DNA of 15,554 nucleotides from Deltaproteobacteria bacterium RIFOXYD12_FULL_50_9 (GCA_001799225.1 MGTA01000244.1:290-15843), one strand, 5' to 3'. Shown: positions 9,301 to 15,177, numbered from the stretch's first letter. Program-made: numbers and translations. Notes: generated by a model from the sequence alone, not told the origin.

Positions 9301-9837
9301 CCTGGCCCTTTCTGCATAACCGTAACTTAGCTCACTGGTTGCTACCGCAGAAAGTTCCATAAGGTAATTAAATCTTGTAAGATTTAAATTGAGTCCATCG
9401 TCAAATTTATCTTGATCCTTGGATGCGGGGATGTTGTTTTCAAGGAGAAGGATTAACTCTTCGTAGAGTTTTATCCAATCGTCAGCATTGTTGTTTTGGA
9501 GTATTTTTGCCCTGATCATTTTGACCCAGAACAGCCATGACCAATACTTGAGAAATGGGTCACCTTCCTTTTGAAATGTTATACTTCTGCTTTCGAGTGA
9601 TAAATACTTGGCAAATTCGGCAGGGAGAGTAACCTTAGTTACAGGAAATTCGGAAATATTCTGCGAAAATAATTTTTCGGCTGGCAACTCTTCAAGAAAT
9701 TTTCTGGCGTCTTCGCTTAAACTTACTATTGTTTCTAGTTCTTTATTAAGCTCCCGATCAATGCAAAGGTCAACAACTTGATTAATCTTTTCCAAATCAC
9801 GTATCACATTTGTCTGACTCTTTTTTTTATTAGTCAT
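6370..9837 (-). CDS. Giant metallo-beta-lactamase-fold protein with helical N-terminus and zinc-ribbon tail
   Basis: An 1155-aa protein in three parts. Residues 1 to about 700 are mostly helical and charged, with TPR-like stretches around 155-345 (for example WIWWNMGMAYQHMRGRNQKA at 204-223), and with a possible metal knuckle HWH (620-622) plus CSDC (630-633). Residues about 704-1080 form a metallo-beta-lactamase fold: GIAIDPG (741-747), the metal motif HAHADH (771-776), H894 in AYHDD, bridging D931 in GYTGDTKW and H980 in LLMHLG. The C-terminus has CALC (1094-1097) and CKTC (1121-1124), a zinc-ribbon spacing. The catalytic set looks complete, so it is probably a hydrolase. PqqB of the PQQ pathway is also this fold, which makes a peptide-processing role plausible; a nuclease role cannot be excluded. 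The gene is distinctly AT-rich. No strong ribosome binding site precedes ATG 9837. Confidence 0.82.
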   Translation of the reverse strand: MTNKKKSQTNVIRDLEKINQVVDLCIDRELNKELETIVSLSEDARKFLEELPAEKLFSQNISEFPVTKVTLPAEFAKYLSLESRSITFQKEGDPFLKYWSWLFWVKMIRAKILQNNNADDWIKLYEELILLLENNIPASKDQDKFDDGLNLNLTRFNYLMELSAVATSELSYGYAERARQLLAEIFPHKNNLKNVEKRLPYDRWIWWNMGMAYQHMRGRNQKAILEFNRVIKSFFDKATTLQDKKELVVANSSNSLEFLLNILPATLQRAAIHLKQQLGYHALQALFDSGLLLAEISQKSRFGIYSKAVPNLRKRLDLFRLDAFQQLGTTKEIEESLKNVYKTIFLRDEWDCDEPFLKPFASYPPSADQTQLVEQIAAWFLGKTIGTNSCVKLINKLSREKDNKKIEKVQEIIKEVNVFCKGIGIVTETYWNWIENNSFDERIYFSRWAQFLKRGTSILLKLNKNIKYASCDIDNWNASIETLLQSIITLYCKHRPKLPVIRQDRSSALNKTLELERFRSDDLPDFAGGLSSFYKNMSIILLEKEEDFSNLRTKTENKLKGNIRKNKIREGNSKKYIRPIKLLINDHLRLLAALDEYYKEFGQNQQIHALKRCNERLIWHWHNDDPGKVCSDCFKNNSANLSSFDGLLSCQNDIPRDQESLPFEERNRFDLLGYDYESIMQETEDHLTKHLEQHSCQEPPKAALHFLGLQRWNSLTPAQGRSVGGGYFIYRTNAKGEVDLGIAIDPGFDYVRNLFRMGFSLRDVDIVLISHAHADHLWDFESMVQLLNELESKKSIVQQLNVVLTLGSYQRLEHIINNPKLRRFINPLVIDIRKEIEPEFLSNLGPGNNTPEEFFNYCFAFTKKDKEPWAPILPDINANVGDGEIEIWPTLAYHDDYSDISDSFGFIIKIKPTENTPQINGEEFCFGYTGDTKWVGEDLYHKNCCPGAGIDADCKKKYTDQPRWKDVAGQYRDCDVLLMHLGSLIDHKNEHKQQFKNYPKRACEELIRDKNHPYLMGMIRFLGEIYKETQKKKLILMGEFGEELRGGIRTDLVKRFRQGLPEKWQMVPVDVGLDILLHNYADSGKPLSEFKFLCALCEKPRLLSEIDYFRFGQDEAIFYICKTCIKATPADVRQTQLRQLYDIGRELRTLPPNAL

Positions 9838-9856
9838 GCATAACGCTCAATGAAGT

Positions 9857-9880
9857 AGCTTTAAAAAATAATTGAAAGCT
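9857..9880 (-). repeat. Inverted repeat between the precursor peptide gene and the metallo-beta-lactamase-fold gene
   Basis: On the - strand AGCTTT and AAAGCT (6-bp arms) flank a 12-nt AT-rich loop that contains a T run. It lies in the 67-nt gap, the only sizeable one inside the operon. It might stabilise the upstream mRNA or partly attenuate read-through so that the peptide is made in excess over the enzymes downstream. The T run is in the loop, not after the stem, so it is not a classical terminator. Confidence 0.3.
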
Positions 9881-9904
9881 GTTCTGTAACCTTTAAACAA
9901 ACCT

Positions 9905-10048
9905 CTATCGACAGCTATGACACGACGAGCACTGCTTGCAAACTACCCCATTGCCGTTCGCCTCAATGATATCAATGGGAAAACTCATCTTGGTCTGTTT
10001 GACGATTGTCGGCTTTTCATATTTTTTAATCTTATTGGCGTCTTTCAT
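9905..10048 (-). CDS. Cys-rich RiPP precursor peptide, 47 aa, C-terminal CxxCxxCxxC
   Basis: A small gene on the - strand: ATG at 10048 overlaps the PqqD-like stop by 4 nt (ATGA), with a strong AAGGAGG at 10056-10062 spaced 7 nt, and stop TAG at 9905-9907. The product has a Lys-rich leader whose KKYEKPTI (8-15) matches the YxxPx[LI] leader motif bound by PqqD-like recognition domains in lasso systems. Then come MSFPIDIIEA (21-30), a GNG turn (32-34) and the tail CKQCSSCHSCR (37-47). The only four cysteines are C37, C40, C43 and C46, exactly every third residue, with H44 and a terminal Arg. There is no signal peptide. Lying directly between the PqqD-like/radical SAM genes and the tailoring genes, it is almost certainly their substrate; thioether or other Cys-centred crosslinks are the natural guess. 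It resembles in style the short Cys-rich radical-SAM targets of Geobacter-type bacteria, but I cannot assign a named family. Confidence 0.88.
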   Translation of the reverse strand: MKDANKIKKYEKPTIVKQTKMSFPIDIIEANGNGVVCKQCSSCHSCR

Positions 10049-10338
10049 GCGGATACCTCCTTAATTATGTTGTTCTCCAACGCATACCGAATTATTTCCG
10101 ACAAATCCTCTTTTGCTGTATCTTGACTCAAGTCGTATTCCTTTGCAAATTTATCAACCAATCCCTGAAAACTCGTTGCGCTGCCGAAGGCTGCCAAGGC
10201 CCAATGGGCTGTGTGGTTGAGTTTGAAATGATCGCCAGTGGATGAGTTAAATGCAAAATAATGCTCCAATTCCGGAATGCTTTGGAGCGAAATCCCTTCC
10301 GCCAGGACAAATTGAGTGTCTGAATTTATAGCCAGCAC
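10045..10338 (-). CDS. PqqD-like RiPP recognition element protein
   Basis: A 97-aa PqqD-family protein, a winged-helix peptide chaperone that binds the leader of a precursor and presents it to the radical SAM enzyme. The fold pattern is visible: FVLAEGISLQSIP (10-22), YFAFNSSTGDHFKLNHTA with the beta-wing and WALAAF following, then the three-helix part SFQGLVDKFAKEYDLSQ and EDLSEIIRYALENNIIKE. The start is GTG at 10338, with GGAGG spaced 7 nt, overlapping the radical SAM gene by 13 nt. The frame is open for another 27 codons upstream to an apparent start at 10419, but that stretch lies wholly inside the radical SAM SPASM coding region and does not look like protein. The stop overlaps the precursor ATG by 4 nt. 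Translational coupling on both sides supports a radical SAM/PqqD/peptide complex. Confidence 0.87.
   Translation of the reverse strand: MLAINSDTQFVLAEGISLQSIPELEHYFAFNSSTGDHFKLNHTAHWALAAFGSATSFQGLVDKFAKEYDLSQDTAKEDLSEIIRYALENNIIKEVSA
10056..10062 (-). promoter_or_regulatory. Strong ribosome binding site of the precursor peptide
   Basis: AAGGAGG on the - strand, 7 nt before ATG at 10048. It is the best ribosome binding site in the operon, as expected for a peptide made in excess over its enzymes. Confidence 0.85.
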
Positions 10339-11351
10339 TGTGGATCCTCCGCCATATAATCGCCAGTGGTGAAATAGGCCATGGCGCGACACCCCCGACA
10401 CTGCGTGAGCAGTCTGCAATTATGACATTTCCCCGAAAGGTTCAGCGGATTCCTGAGCCGCCAGAGTACTTCAGATTCATACCAAATTTTATAAAACCCG
10501 TCAGATAAAACATTTCCAATTGGGATCGGCAGTCTCCGGCAAGGAAAAACAGTGCCGTCAGGCATGATGGTCAGGGCATTGTTTCCAGCAGAGCATAAAG
10601 CCCCCGCCGTATGATCGTCAGGGGCGATCAGGGCAAATAACGGGCGATAAAGGAGCACCCGGACCGGAGAATTGTTTGTGGCCAGAGCATAAACCTGTTC
10701 ATACAGTGCATGCAATTCATCACTGGACAGAACCTGATCGGTCATATTCTCTCCGGCGCCTTCCGGGATCAATCGTTCCAAAGCGAGCGTCGCAACCTTC
10801 TCACGCCCGGCCAGCTCAATAAGCTCCGGTAGTTCCCGGTAGTTTAAACGGCTGATGGTAATCATCACGGAGACATTGATTCCCGCTTTGCCCAGGAGCC
10901 GGATAGCACTCAATGTAGATTCAAAACTTCCAGGGCCGCGGACCGCATCGTTGGTTTTCGCTGTTGCCCCTTCTAAAGAGACCTGAACCCTTCGCAATTT
11001 GCAATGTTGCGCCAATCGCTGCGCTTCAACCTCGGTAATCAGAGAGCCATTGGTCAAAATATCATAATAGGCCAACACATCCGAATGGTCGATGCGGTCC
11101 ATGAGCGCATAGAGGTCGTCTTTACGCAAAAAAGGCTCACCACCGGTTAGAGATAGGGATCCCAGCTTTCCCCATTTTCGGACAGCATCCTCCATCCGCT
11201 CAACAATCCTGAACAGATCGTTCAAATCGAGTTCCGGTGCTGGTTTGCCGTCTTGATAGCAATGAAGGCAAGCACGATTGCATCGTTCGGTGAGATGCCA
11301 TTGGAAATAAAATTCATCGCCAAGGCTTAATTCATTAATCGATTTTATCAT
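10326..11351 (-). CDS. Radical SAM/SPASM peptide maturase
   Basis: A 341-aa radical SAM enzyme with a SPASM domain, the class that installs carbon- or sulfur-centred crosslinks in peptides (PqqE, MftC and sactipeptide enzymes). The SAM cluster motif is CNRACLHC (C24, C28, C31), followed by LSLTGGEPFLR (66-76; GGEP binds SAM), then the TIM-barrel strands. The SPASM part has C253, C271, C309-x2-C312, C318-x2-C321 and C339, seven cysteines suited to two auxiliary Fe-S clusters, with MPDGTVFPC as the usual lead-in. I chose ATG 11351 because the frame upstream to 11435 encodes a hydrophobic stretch unlike the family; the ribosome binding site there is weak. It is first in the operon and overlaps the PqqD-like gene. 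Its substrate is very likely the Cys-rich peptide two genes downstream. Confidence 0.92.
   Translation of the reverse strand: MIKSINELSLGDEFYFQWHLTERCNRACLHCYQDGKPAPELDLNDLFRIVERMEDAVRKWGKLGSLSLTGGEPFLRKDDLYALMDRIDHSDVLAYYDILTNGSLITEVEAQRLAQHCKLRRVQVSLEGATAKTNDAVRGPGSFESTLSAIRLLGKAGINVSVMITISRLNYRELPELIELAGREKVATLALERLIPEGAGENMTDQVLSSDELHALYEQVYALATNNSPVRVLLYRPLFALIAPDDHTAGALCSAGNNALTIMPDGTVFPCRRLPIPIGNVLSDGFYKIWYESEVLWRLRNPLNLSGKCHNCRLLTQCRGCRAMAYFTTGDYMAEDPQCWL
10346..10350 (-). promoter_or_regulatory. Ribosome binding site that sets the PqqD-like GTG start
   Basis: GGAGG on the - strand, 7 nt before GTG at 10338, lies within the last codons of the radical SAM gene. It decides the 97-aa start over the longer 124-codon reading. 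Confidence 0.8.
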
Positions 11352-11615
11352 GAGTCTTATCGCGCGGCGGTCTGAAAGCTGGAACACGATTAAGCATAGG
11401 AAACAAAATACTTGTAAAATATTTATAAGGGGCAAGCAAGTATAATAAATTTTTTAATTCGTTTTTAAAATGATATTTTCTGTCTTAAAATTATTAAGAA
11501 ATCAATAAGTTAATAACTATCAAAAGATAATTTATAAATAAAAGTACATCGTAAACTGCCCAGTGCTGAATAACGCCCGTCAAGCCCGACGTGTTCGTGG
11601 TTGCTTATGACCATG
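11352..11615. other. AT-rich intergenic region upstream of the RiPP-like operon
   Basis: 264 bases without a convincing gene, between the zeta-like toxin and the radical SAM gene. Bases 11440-11560 are extremely AT-rich. On the - strand a TATACT (11439-11444) could serve as a -10 box, but no good -35 lies 17 nt upstream. An AT-only inverted repeat, TTATTAA/TTAATAA (11491-11497 and 11510-11516, 12-nt loop), could be an operator or a weak terminator of the toxin transcript; in such AT-rich DNA it may be chance. A 34-codon frame (11510-11614) has no ribosome binding site and was not called. Confidence 0.4.
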
Positions 11616-12245
11616 CTATTCGGTTTCCATTCCTATCGATTCAGGCAAAAGACTTTGCGCAATCTCCTGCGCCCACGGATTGATCTGCCCATAGTTCCTG
11701 ATCATCCTGCCCTCTGCGGTGCGAAACAATAACCGGGCAGGCACGTCATCCACCGAGTTATCATAGACATAGGCACGGTCAGCCATTCGAATCACCACCG
11801 AGCAATTAGCCAGCGACTTGGTGTAACGACCGATAATCTTGGTAATGGGGACATCATGTCCTCCCCCCATTACCCGAATGGCGACCCGTTTAGCGTTGAT
11901 GGAGGGGGCATCGGTTCCGACAAAAAACAGTCGGATAAAAAAACCGGCATCCCGAGCTCGTCTGATGAACTCTACTTTGTCCTGGACGGAAAGCACCGTT
12001 TCGAAGGCCAGACTCTGCCCCTTATACAGACACTCTTCGCGAAGTTCTGCGGCGCGTTGTGCTGCCTTAAGGATGGCAGCAGGGGCATTCCAGTCGCCAA
12101 ACTCATCCCGAGCGATCAAATCCGGATTAACATACACACAGCCACCCATCCAGGCGTGCATCAATAACTGTTCCGTAATCGAGGTTTTGCCCGAACCGTT
12201 GGGTCCGGCCACCACTATCAGACGGGGCTTCTCACCTCTACTCAT
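11616..12245 (-). CDS. Zeta toxin-like P-loop kinase/ATPase
   Basis: A 209-aa P-loop protein of the zeta-toxin type; zeta toxins phosphorylate UDP-N-acetylglucosamine and block wall synthesis. Visible features are the Walker A motif AGPNGSGKTS (13-22), FETVLS (81-86) matching the family's substrate-side stretch, a basic R120/R124 region, GGGHDVP (127-133) followed by GRY (139-141), and a C-terminal strand YVYDNS. The length is typical of chromosomal zeta-like proteins. The ATG overlaps the stop of the 64-aa upstream gene by 4 nt (ATGA), the arrangement of an antitoxin-toxin operon. Many such chromosomal proteins are annotated only as AAA-family ATPase, and toxicity here is untested. Confidence 0.82.
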   Translation of the reverse strand: MSRGEKPRLIVVAGPNGSGKTSITEQLLMHAWMGGCVYVNPDLIARDEFGDWNAPAAILKAAQRAAELREECLYKGQSLAFETVLSVQDKVEFIRRARDAGFFIRLFFVGTDAPSINAKRVAIRVMGGGHDVPITKIIGRYTKSLANCSVVIRMADRAYVYDNSVDDVPARLLFRTAEGRMIRNYGQINPWAQEIAQSLLPESIGMETE

Positions 12246-12436
12246 AACCGTACCTGAGCAAGGTTTGCGGCGATAATATCTTGCCGCAGTCGTGCCATGA
12301 GTTCCTGCCGGACCATCTCGGCACGTTTGCGCGCTTCCGCCGCAACCAATTCCATCAGTGTGCCCAATTGTTCATCTGTCGGTTCATGCTGGATGTCATT
12401 CAAATCGAATCCTGCAGGTTTTATAGCATTGAGCAT
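12242..12436 (-). CDS. Small antitoxin-like partner of the zeta-like protein
   Basis: A 64-aa acidic-then-basic helical protein, ATG at 12436 with AAGGAG spaced 6 nt, overlapping the zeta-like gene by 4 nt. After IKPAGFDLNDIQHEPTDEQL (5-24) it forms one long amphipathic helix rich in Ala, Arg and Glu. It does not resemble the classical epsilon antitoxin by eye. Small proteins of this kind directly preceding zeta-like kinases are common, and the pairing suggests an antitoxin that sequesters the kinase. Function is inferred from context only. Confidence 0.72.
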   Translation of the reverse strand: MLNAIKPAGFDLNDIQHEPTDEQLGTLMELVAAEARKRAEMVRQELMARLRQDIIAANLAQVRL

Positions 12437-12523
12437 ACAATACTCCTTTTACAAAAAAATGCGTAATCCGAATCAAGCGCCCCGGCCAGATAGACGCTAG
12501 GGAGTTGCCCCGGCTCCAATAGA

Positions 12524-12552
12524 ACAATCTCCTGCCAAGAACAGGTTGTCAA
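12524..12552 (-). promoter_or_regulatory. Candidate promoter of the toxin-antitoxin pair
   Basis: On the - strand a perfect TTGACA (12547-12552) is followed after 17 nt by GATTGT (12524-12529), a weak -10 (3 of 6). A second option is TTGATT (12471-12476) with TGTAAA (12448-12453), also 17 nt apart, but its start site would fall on the antitoxin ribosome binding site. The 146-nt gap between corA and the antitoxin gene holds nothing else that I can identify. Confidence 0.3.
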
Positions 12553-12582
12553 ACTTATAAATAATGATACCTCATACCCCTT

Positions 12583-13689
12583 TCAAAGCCACTTCTTTTT
12601 CCAGAAATAGGTCAGCATCAGCGCCGAAATGACGAGCATAAACGACATCACCACCGGATACCCCCAGTGCCATTCCAGCTCCGGCATGTATTTGAAATTC
12701 ATGCCGTAAACCCCGGCGATAAAGGTCAACGGCATAAAGATTGTCGCGATAACGGTAAGAACCTTCATGACCGCGTTCAGCCGGTTGCTGACACTCGACA
12801 GATAGATGTCCAGCATCCCTGACACCATATCACGGAAGGTCTCTATAGTGTCGATGACCTGGATAGTATGGTCGTAAACATCCCGCAGGTAGAGAAAAGT
12901 GGCGTGGTTGATCAGGGGAGATTCGCCCCGTTGCAGGCCGTTGACCACCTCCCGCAACGGCCAGACCGACTTGCGCAGGAAGATCATCCCCCTTTTGAGG
13001 CGATGGATGACCTGCAGGGTGGCAGGGCTCGGTTGCTCGACCAGCTCATCTTCGATGGACTCAATGGTCTCACCAAGCTTTTCAAGAATGACGAAATAGT
13101 TGTCGACCACCGCATCAAGCAGAGAATAAACCAGGTAATCAGCCCCCATCGTCCTGATTCGGCTCATGGCTTTCCTGAGCCGCTCTCTAATCGGATTAAA
13201 AACATCACCCTCCACTCCTTCCTGAAAGGAGATCACGAAATTCCTGCCGAGAACCAGGCTGATCTGTTCGGCTACCACCTGACCACTCTGCTCATCATGC
13301 GATAACATCTTCAGAACTATATAGAGGTACTCCCCGTAATCCTCCAGTTTGGGCCGCTGTTCCGTATTGAGGATATCTTCCAGGGTCAGGGGGTGCAGAC
13401 CAAAACCGGCACCAAGCTGCTCTAAAATCTTTGGCTGATGAATGCCATCCAGGTTTATCCAGGTCACCGAGGGAGTCTCCTTGAAGGGAAGGCACTCCTC
13501 GACGCTCTGCACTGTTTTTTCACTGCAATGAGTGGCGTCAAAATCCATAATGGTGATCCGGATATCAGCACTACGGCTTTCGCCGATATGGAGAAGCGTT
13601 CCGGGGGGGAGACCGGCCTTCTGGGATCTCTTCCTAGGGGGTTTCCAAGTGTTCGTCGGCCCTTTCTGGCCTATTTCCTTTCTGTTCAT
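12583..13689 (-). CDS. corA: CorA-type magnesium/cobalt channel
   Basis: A 368-aa CorA family inner-membrane channel for Mg2+ (also Co2+). It shows a large cytoplasmic N-terminal domain (WINLDG, PLTLEDILNTEQRPKLEDY at 100-118), a long stalk helix (about 200-305), a first membrane helix ending in the signature YGMNF (GMN at 329-331), a short acidic periplasmic loop (MPELEWHWGYP), a second membrane helix (about 344-362) and a basic C-terminus KKKWL. The start is ATG at 13689 with GAGG spaced 8 nt; an in-frame GTG at 13698 overlaps that ribosome binding site and is unlikely. It is separated by 101 nt from the beta-barrel gene behind it and probably transcribed alone or by read-through. Confidence 0.95.
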   Translation of the reverse strand: MNRKEIGQKGPTNTWKPPRKRSQKAGLPPGTLLHIGESRSADIRITIMDFDATHCSEKTVQSVEECLPFKETPSVTWINLDGIHQPKILEQLGAGFGLHPLTLEDILNTEQRPKLEDYGEYLYIVLKMLSHDEQSGQVVAEQISLVLGRNFVISFQEGVEGDVFNPIRERLRKAMSRIRTMGADYLVYSLLDAVVDNYFVILEKLGETIESIEDELVEQPSPATLQVIHRLKRGMIFLRKSVWPLREVVNGLQRGESPLINHATFLYLRDVYDHTIQVIDTIETFRDMVSGMLDIYLSSVSNRLNAVMKVLTVIATIFMPLTFIAGVYGMNFKYMPELEWHWGYPVVMSFMLVISALMLTYFWKKKWL

Positions 13690-13790
13690 GCAACACACCT
13701 CGAATGGATAAAAAACTTTGCTCGCCTATAGAGACCAATCAAGCCTGATCATGCCAGTTGTGGAAAATGACTGATGTGGTGTTTCATAAC

Positions 13791-14621
13791 CTAAAATTCT
13801 ACGAATACCGATATGCCACCACTATAATCTGGACTGCCATCGCTGAATCCTTTTGCAGCATAGGCATCCAGATAAAGCAGCTCGGCGAAACGCCAAACCG
13901 TCTTGAGTCGTGCTTCGAGCGGAGCACTCATTCCCTCTGCAATAGCTGAACCGAAACGAGCATATATTGATGTGTAAAATCGCTCACTCCAGGAATATCC
14001 GACCCCGGTATCTGCGGTAGCATAATCCCTGGCCCCTGTTTCGGCGTGTGAGCCGCCCTGAAAAATATAACGCCCTTCGGCAAAAGGCTGCCAGTTGCCA
14101 AGCCATTTTGAAATATCCACACCAGAACCGAAGTCAAATGCTCCGGTGCCCAGCCCATTACTATCATCAGCAGTCGGAAATTTCATGTAGAGTGAAGAAC
14201 GAATGCGCGGAGTAGAATCACTATCCTGCACCAGCGTATAACCGCCGGTCAGCGTAATGTCTCCGAGTCCGGACTCTTCACCCCCAAGTGTTCCGCCACC
14301 ACCGCCTGAACCGGCCATATTTCGACGGGCAACGCTATTTTGCATACTATTATTCGCCGTTGTGCCGAGGGCTGCATGACCGGTGTTCTCTGTCTGCTGA
14401 TACAGGAATGGCACCGATATTTCCAGGTCACTGCGTTCTGTGGGGAACCAGTCGATAATTAATGGGACCATAACGTAAGTACTGGTGCTTCCGGTACCAA
14501 AAGTTCCTGTGGCAACATCCAGGCCGAGACCAATTGCAAATTGCGGGGGAGCCGTTTCGGCAACGGCCGAATACGAAAGCGTTTGGAAAAACAAGATAAG
14601 CAGCAACAGTAAAATTCTCAT
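13791..14621 (-). CDS. Outer-membrane beta-barrel protein (MetA-phenol-degradation/transporter-like)
   Basis: A 276-aa exported protein. The signal peptide has a long Leu-rich core and an AVA cleavage site at residue 21. The mature part consists of alternating amphipathic strands with aromatic girdles and ends in Phe (VFVEF), the BAM-recognition ending of outer-membrane barrels. A Gly-rich loop (104-114, with five Gly in a row) and phrases such as MKFPTADDSNGLGTGAFDFGSG (145-166, first 20 quoted elements span the motif) recall the MetA-pathway phenol-degradation/putative transporter barrel family. The start is ATG 14621, with AAGGA spaced about 7 nt; the frame upstream of it runs into the next gene and is not family-like. 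The gap to the OB-fold gene upstream is 28 nt, so these two are probably co-transcribed. Function unknown. Confidence 0.75.
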   Translation of the reverse strand: MRILLLLLILFFQTLSYSAVAETAPPQFAIGLGLDVATGTFGTGSTSTYVMVPLIIDWFPTERSDLEISVPFLYQQTENTGHAALGTTANNSMQNSVARRNMAGSGGGGGTLGGEESGLGDITLTGGYTLVQDSDSTPRIRSSLYMKFPTADDSNGLGTGAFDFGSGVDISKWLGNWQPFAEGRYIFQGGSHAETGARDYATADTGVGYSWSERFYTSIYARFGSAIAEGMSAPLEARLKTVWRFAELLYLDAYAAKGFSDGSPDYSGGISVFVEF

Positions 14622-14649
14622 GAAAAATCCTTTGTATTTACAAGACATA

Positions 14650-15177
14650 TCAGCGGCCCATCCTGCCGCCACCCATCCGTCCGGGTGATTGTTGCCGCTT
14701 CTGGGCCGGCCGGTTATTCATCTGACCTGAGACATTTCCCCGCCCGGCACCTGCCCAAGCGGGGCGACCGGCTTCATTGCGGAGACGGACAGCGATATTG
14801 CTGGTAGTATCGGTAAGTTTCTGCACCAGCAGGTAGACAACCCCGTCCTTCCCTTGCGCCTTGGAACCCCGCACCGCCACCTCATCGCCGGCCTTGAGGG
14901 CAATCCCGTTTTCAAGCCAGTAGTGTGCCGGACCGAGCACCGCCACAACTCTGCCTCCATCGCTTTCCAGTTCAAGCTGGACATTTCGATGTTCATCACC
15001 GCTTTGCACAGAAACAATACGACCTGTCAGTGTCGTAACCGTATTGGCATCATATCCGGAATCAAGATTCAGACCACTGCGACCGGGCTCGTCACTTCCC
15101 CAGAACGCCTGTGCGCCAGCGGGTAAAAAGCTGATAAACGCCAGCAACATCGAGATAATATTGATTGTCGGTTTCAT
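14650..15177 (-). CDS. Exported OB-fold-like protein with Gly/Arg/Met-rich tail
   Basis: A 175-aa protein with a signal peptide (cleavage near AQA, residue 24). A small beta domain covers about 47-133: TLTGRIVSVQSG, VQLELESDGGRVVAVLGPAH, LKAGDEVAVRGSKAQGKDGV and VYLLVQKLTD, the strand pattern of an OB-fold or DUF5666-like domain, probably for ligand or metal binding in the periplasm. LRNEAGRPAW (132-141) follows, then a disordered Gly/Arg/Gln/Met tail ending GRMGGGRMGR. The start is ATG 15177 with GGGGA spaced about 7 nt. It lies between two other exported-protein genes on the same strand. I do not recognise a named family. Confidence 0.7.
   Translation of the reverse strand: MKPTINIISMLLAFISFLPAGAQAFWGSDEPGRSGLNLDSGYDANTVTTLTGRIVSVQSGDEHRNVQLELESDGGRVVAVLGPAHYWLENGIALKAGDEVAVRGSKAQGKDGVVYLLVQKLTDTTSNIAVRLRNEAGRPAWAGAGRGNVSGQMNNRPAQKRQQSPGRMGGGRMGR

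Noticed and set aside
1607..9837. Anti-phage defence island (RADAR-like, from an adenosine deaminase plus a large MBL protein)
   Set aside because: No RdrA-type ATPase, nucleotide cyclase or nuclease partner is present, and the genes are continuous with a radical SAM/PqqD/peptide module.
9905..11351. A PQQ or lasso-peptide locus proper
   Set aside because: The peptide lacks the PqqA Glu/Tyr pair and there is no PqqC. For lasso, no transglutaminase-like protease is present and the Cys-rich tail is not a lasso core.
11352..11435. Upstream extension of the radical SAM gene with a hydrophobic stretch
   Set aside because: It would give a signal-like N-terminus to a cytoplasmic Fe-S enzyme. The family normally starts shortly before the CxxxCxxC motif, as with ATG 11351.
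11510..11614. 34-codon frame on the - strand as a second precursor peptide
   Set aside because: No ribosome binding site, no leader motif and only one Cys; it runs into AT-rich non-coding DNA.
11839..12276. 145-aa frame on the + strand opposite the zeta-like gene
   Set aside because: Antisense shadow of a gene with a clear Walker A motif.
12868..13305. 145-aa frame on the + strand opposite corA
   Set aside because: Antisense shadow; the - strand frame has full CorA features including GMN.
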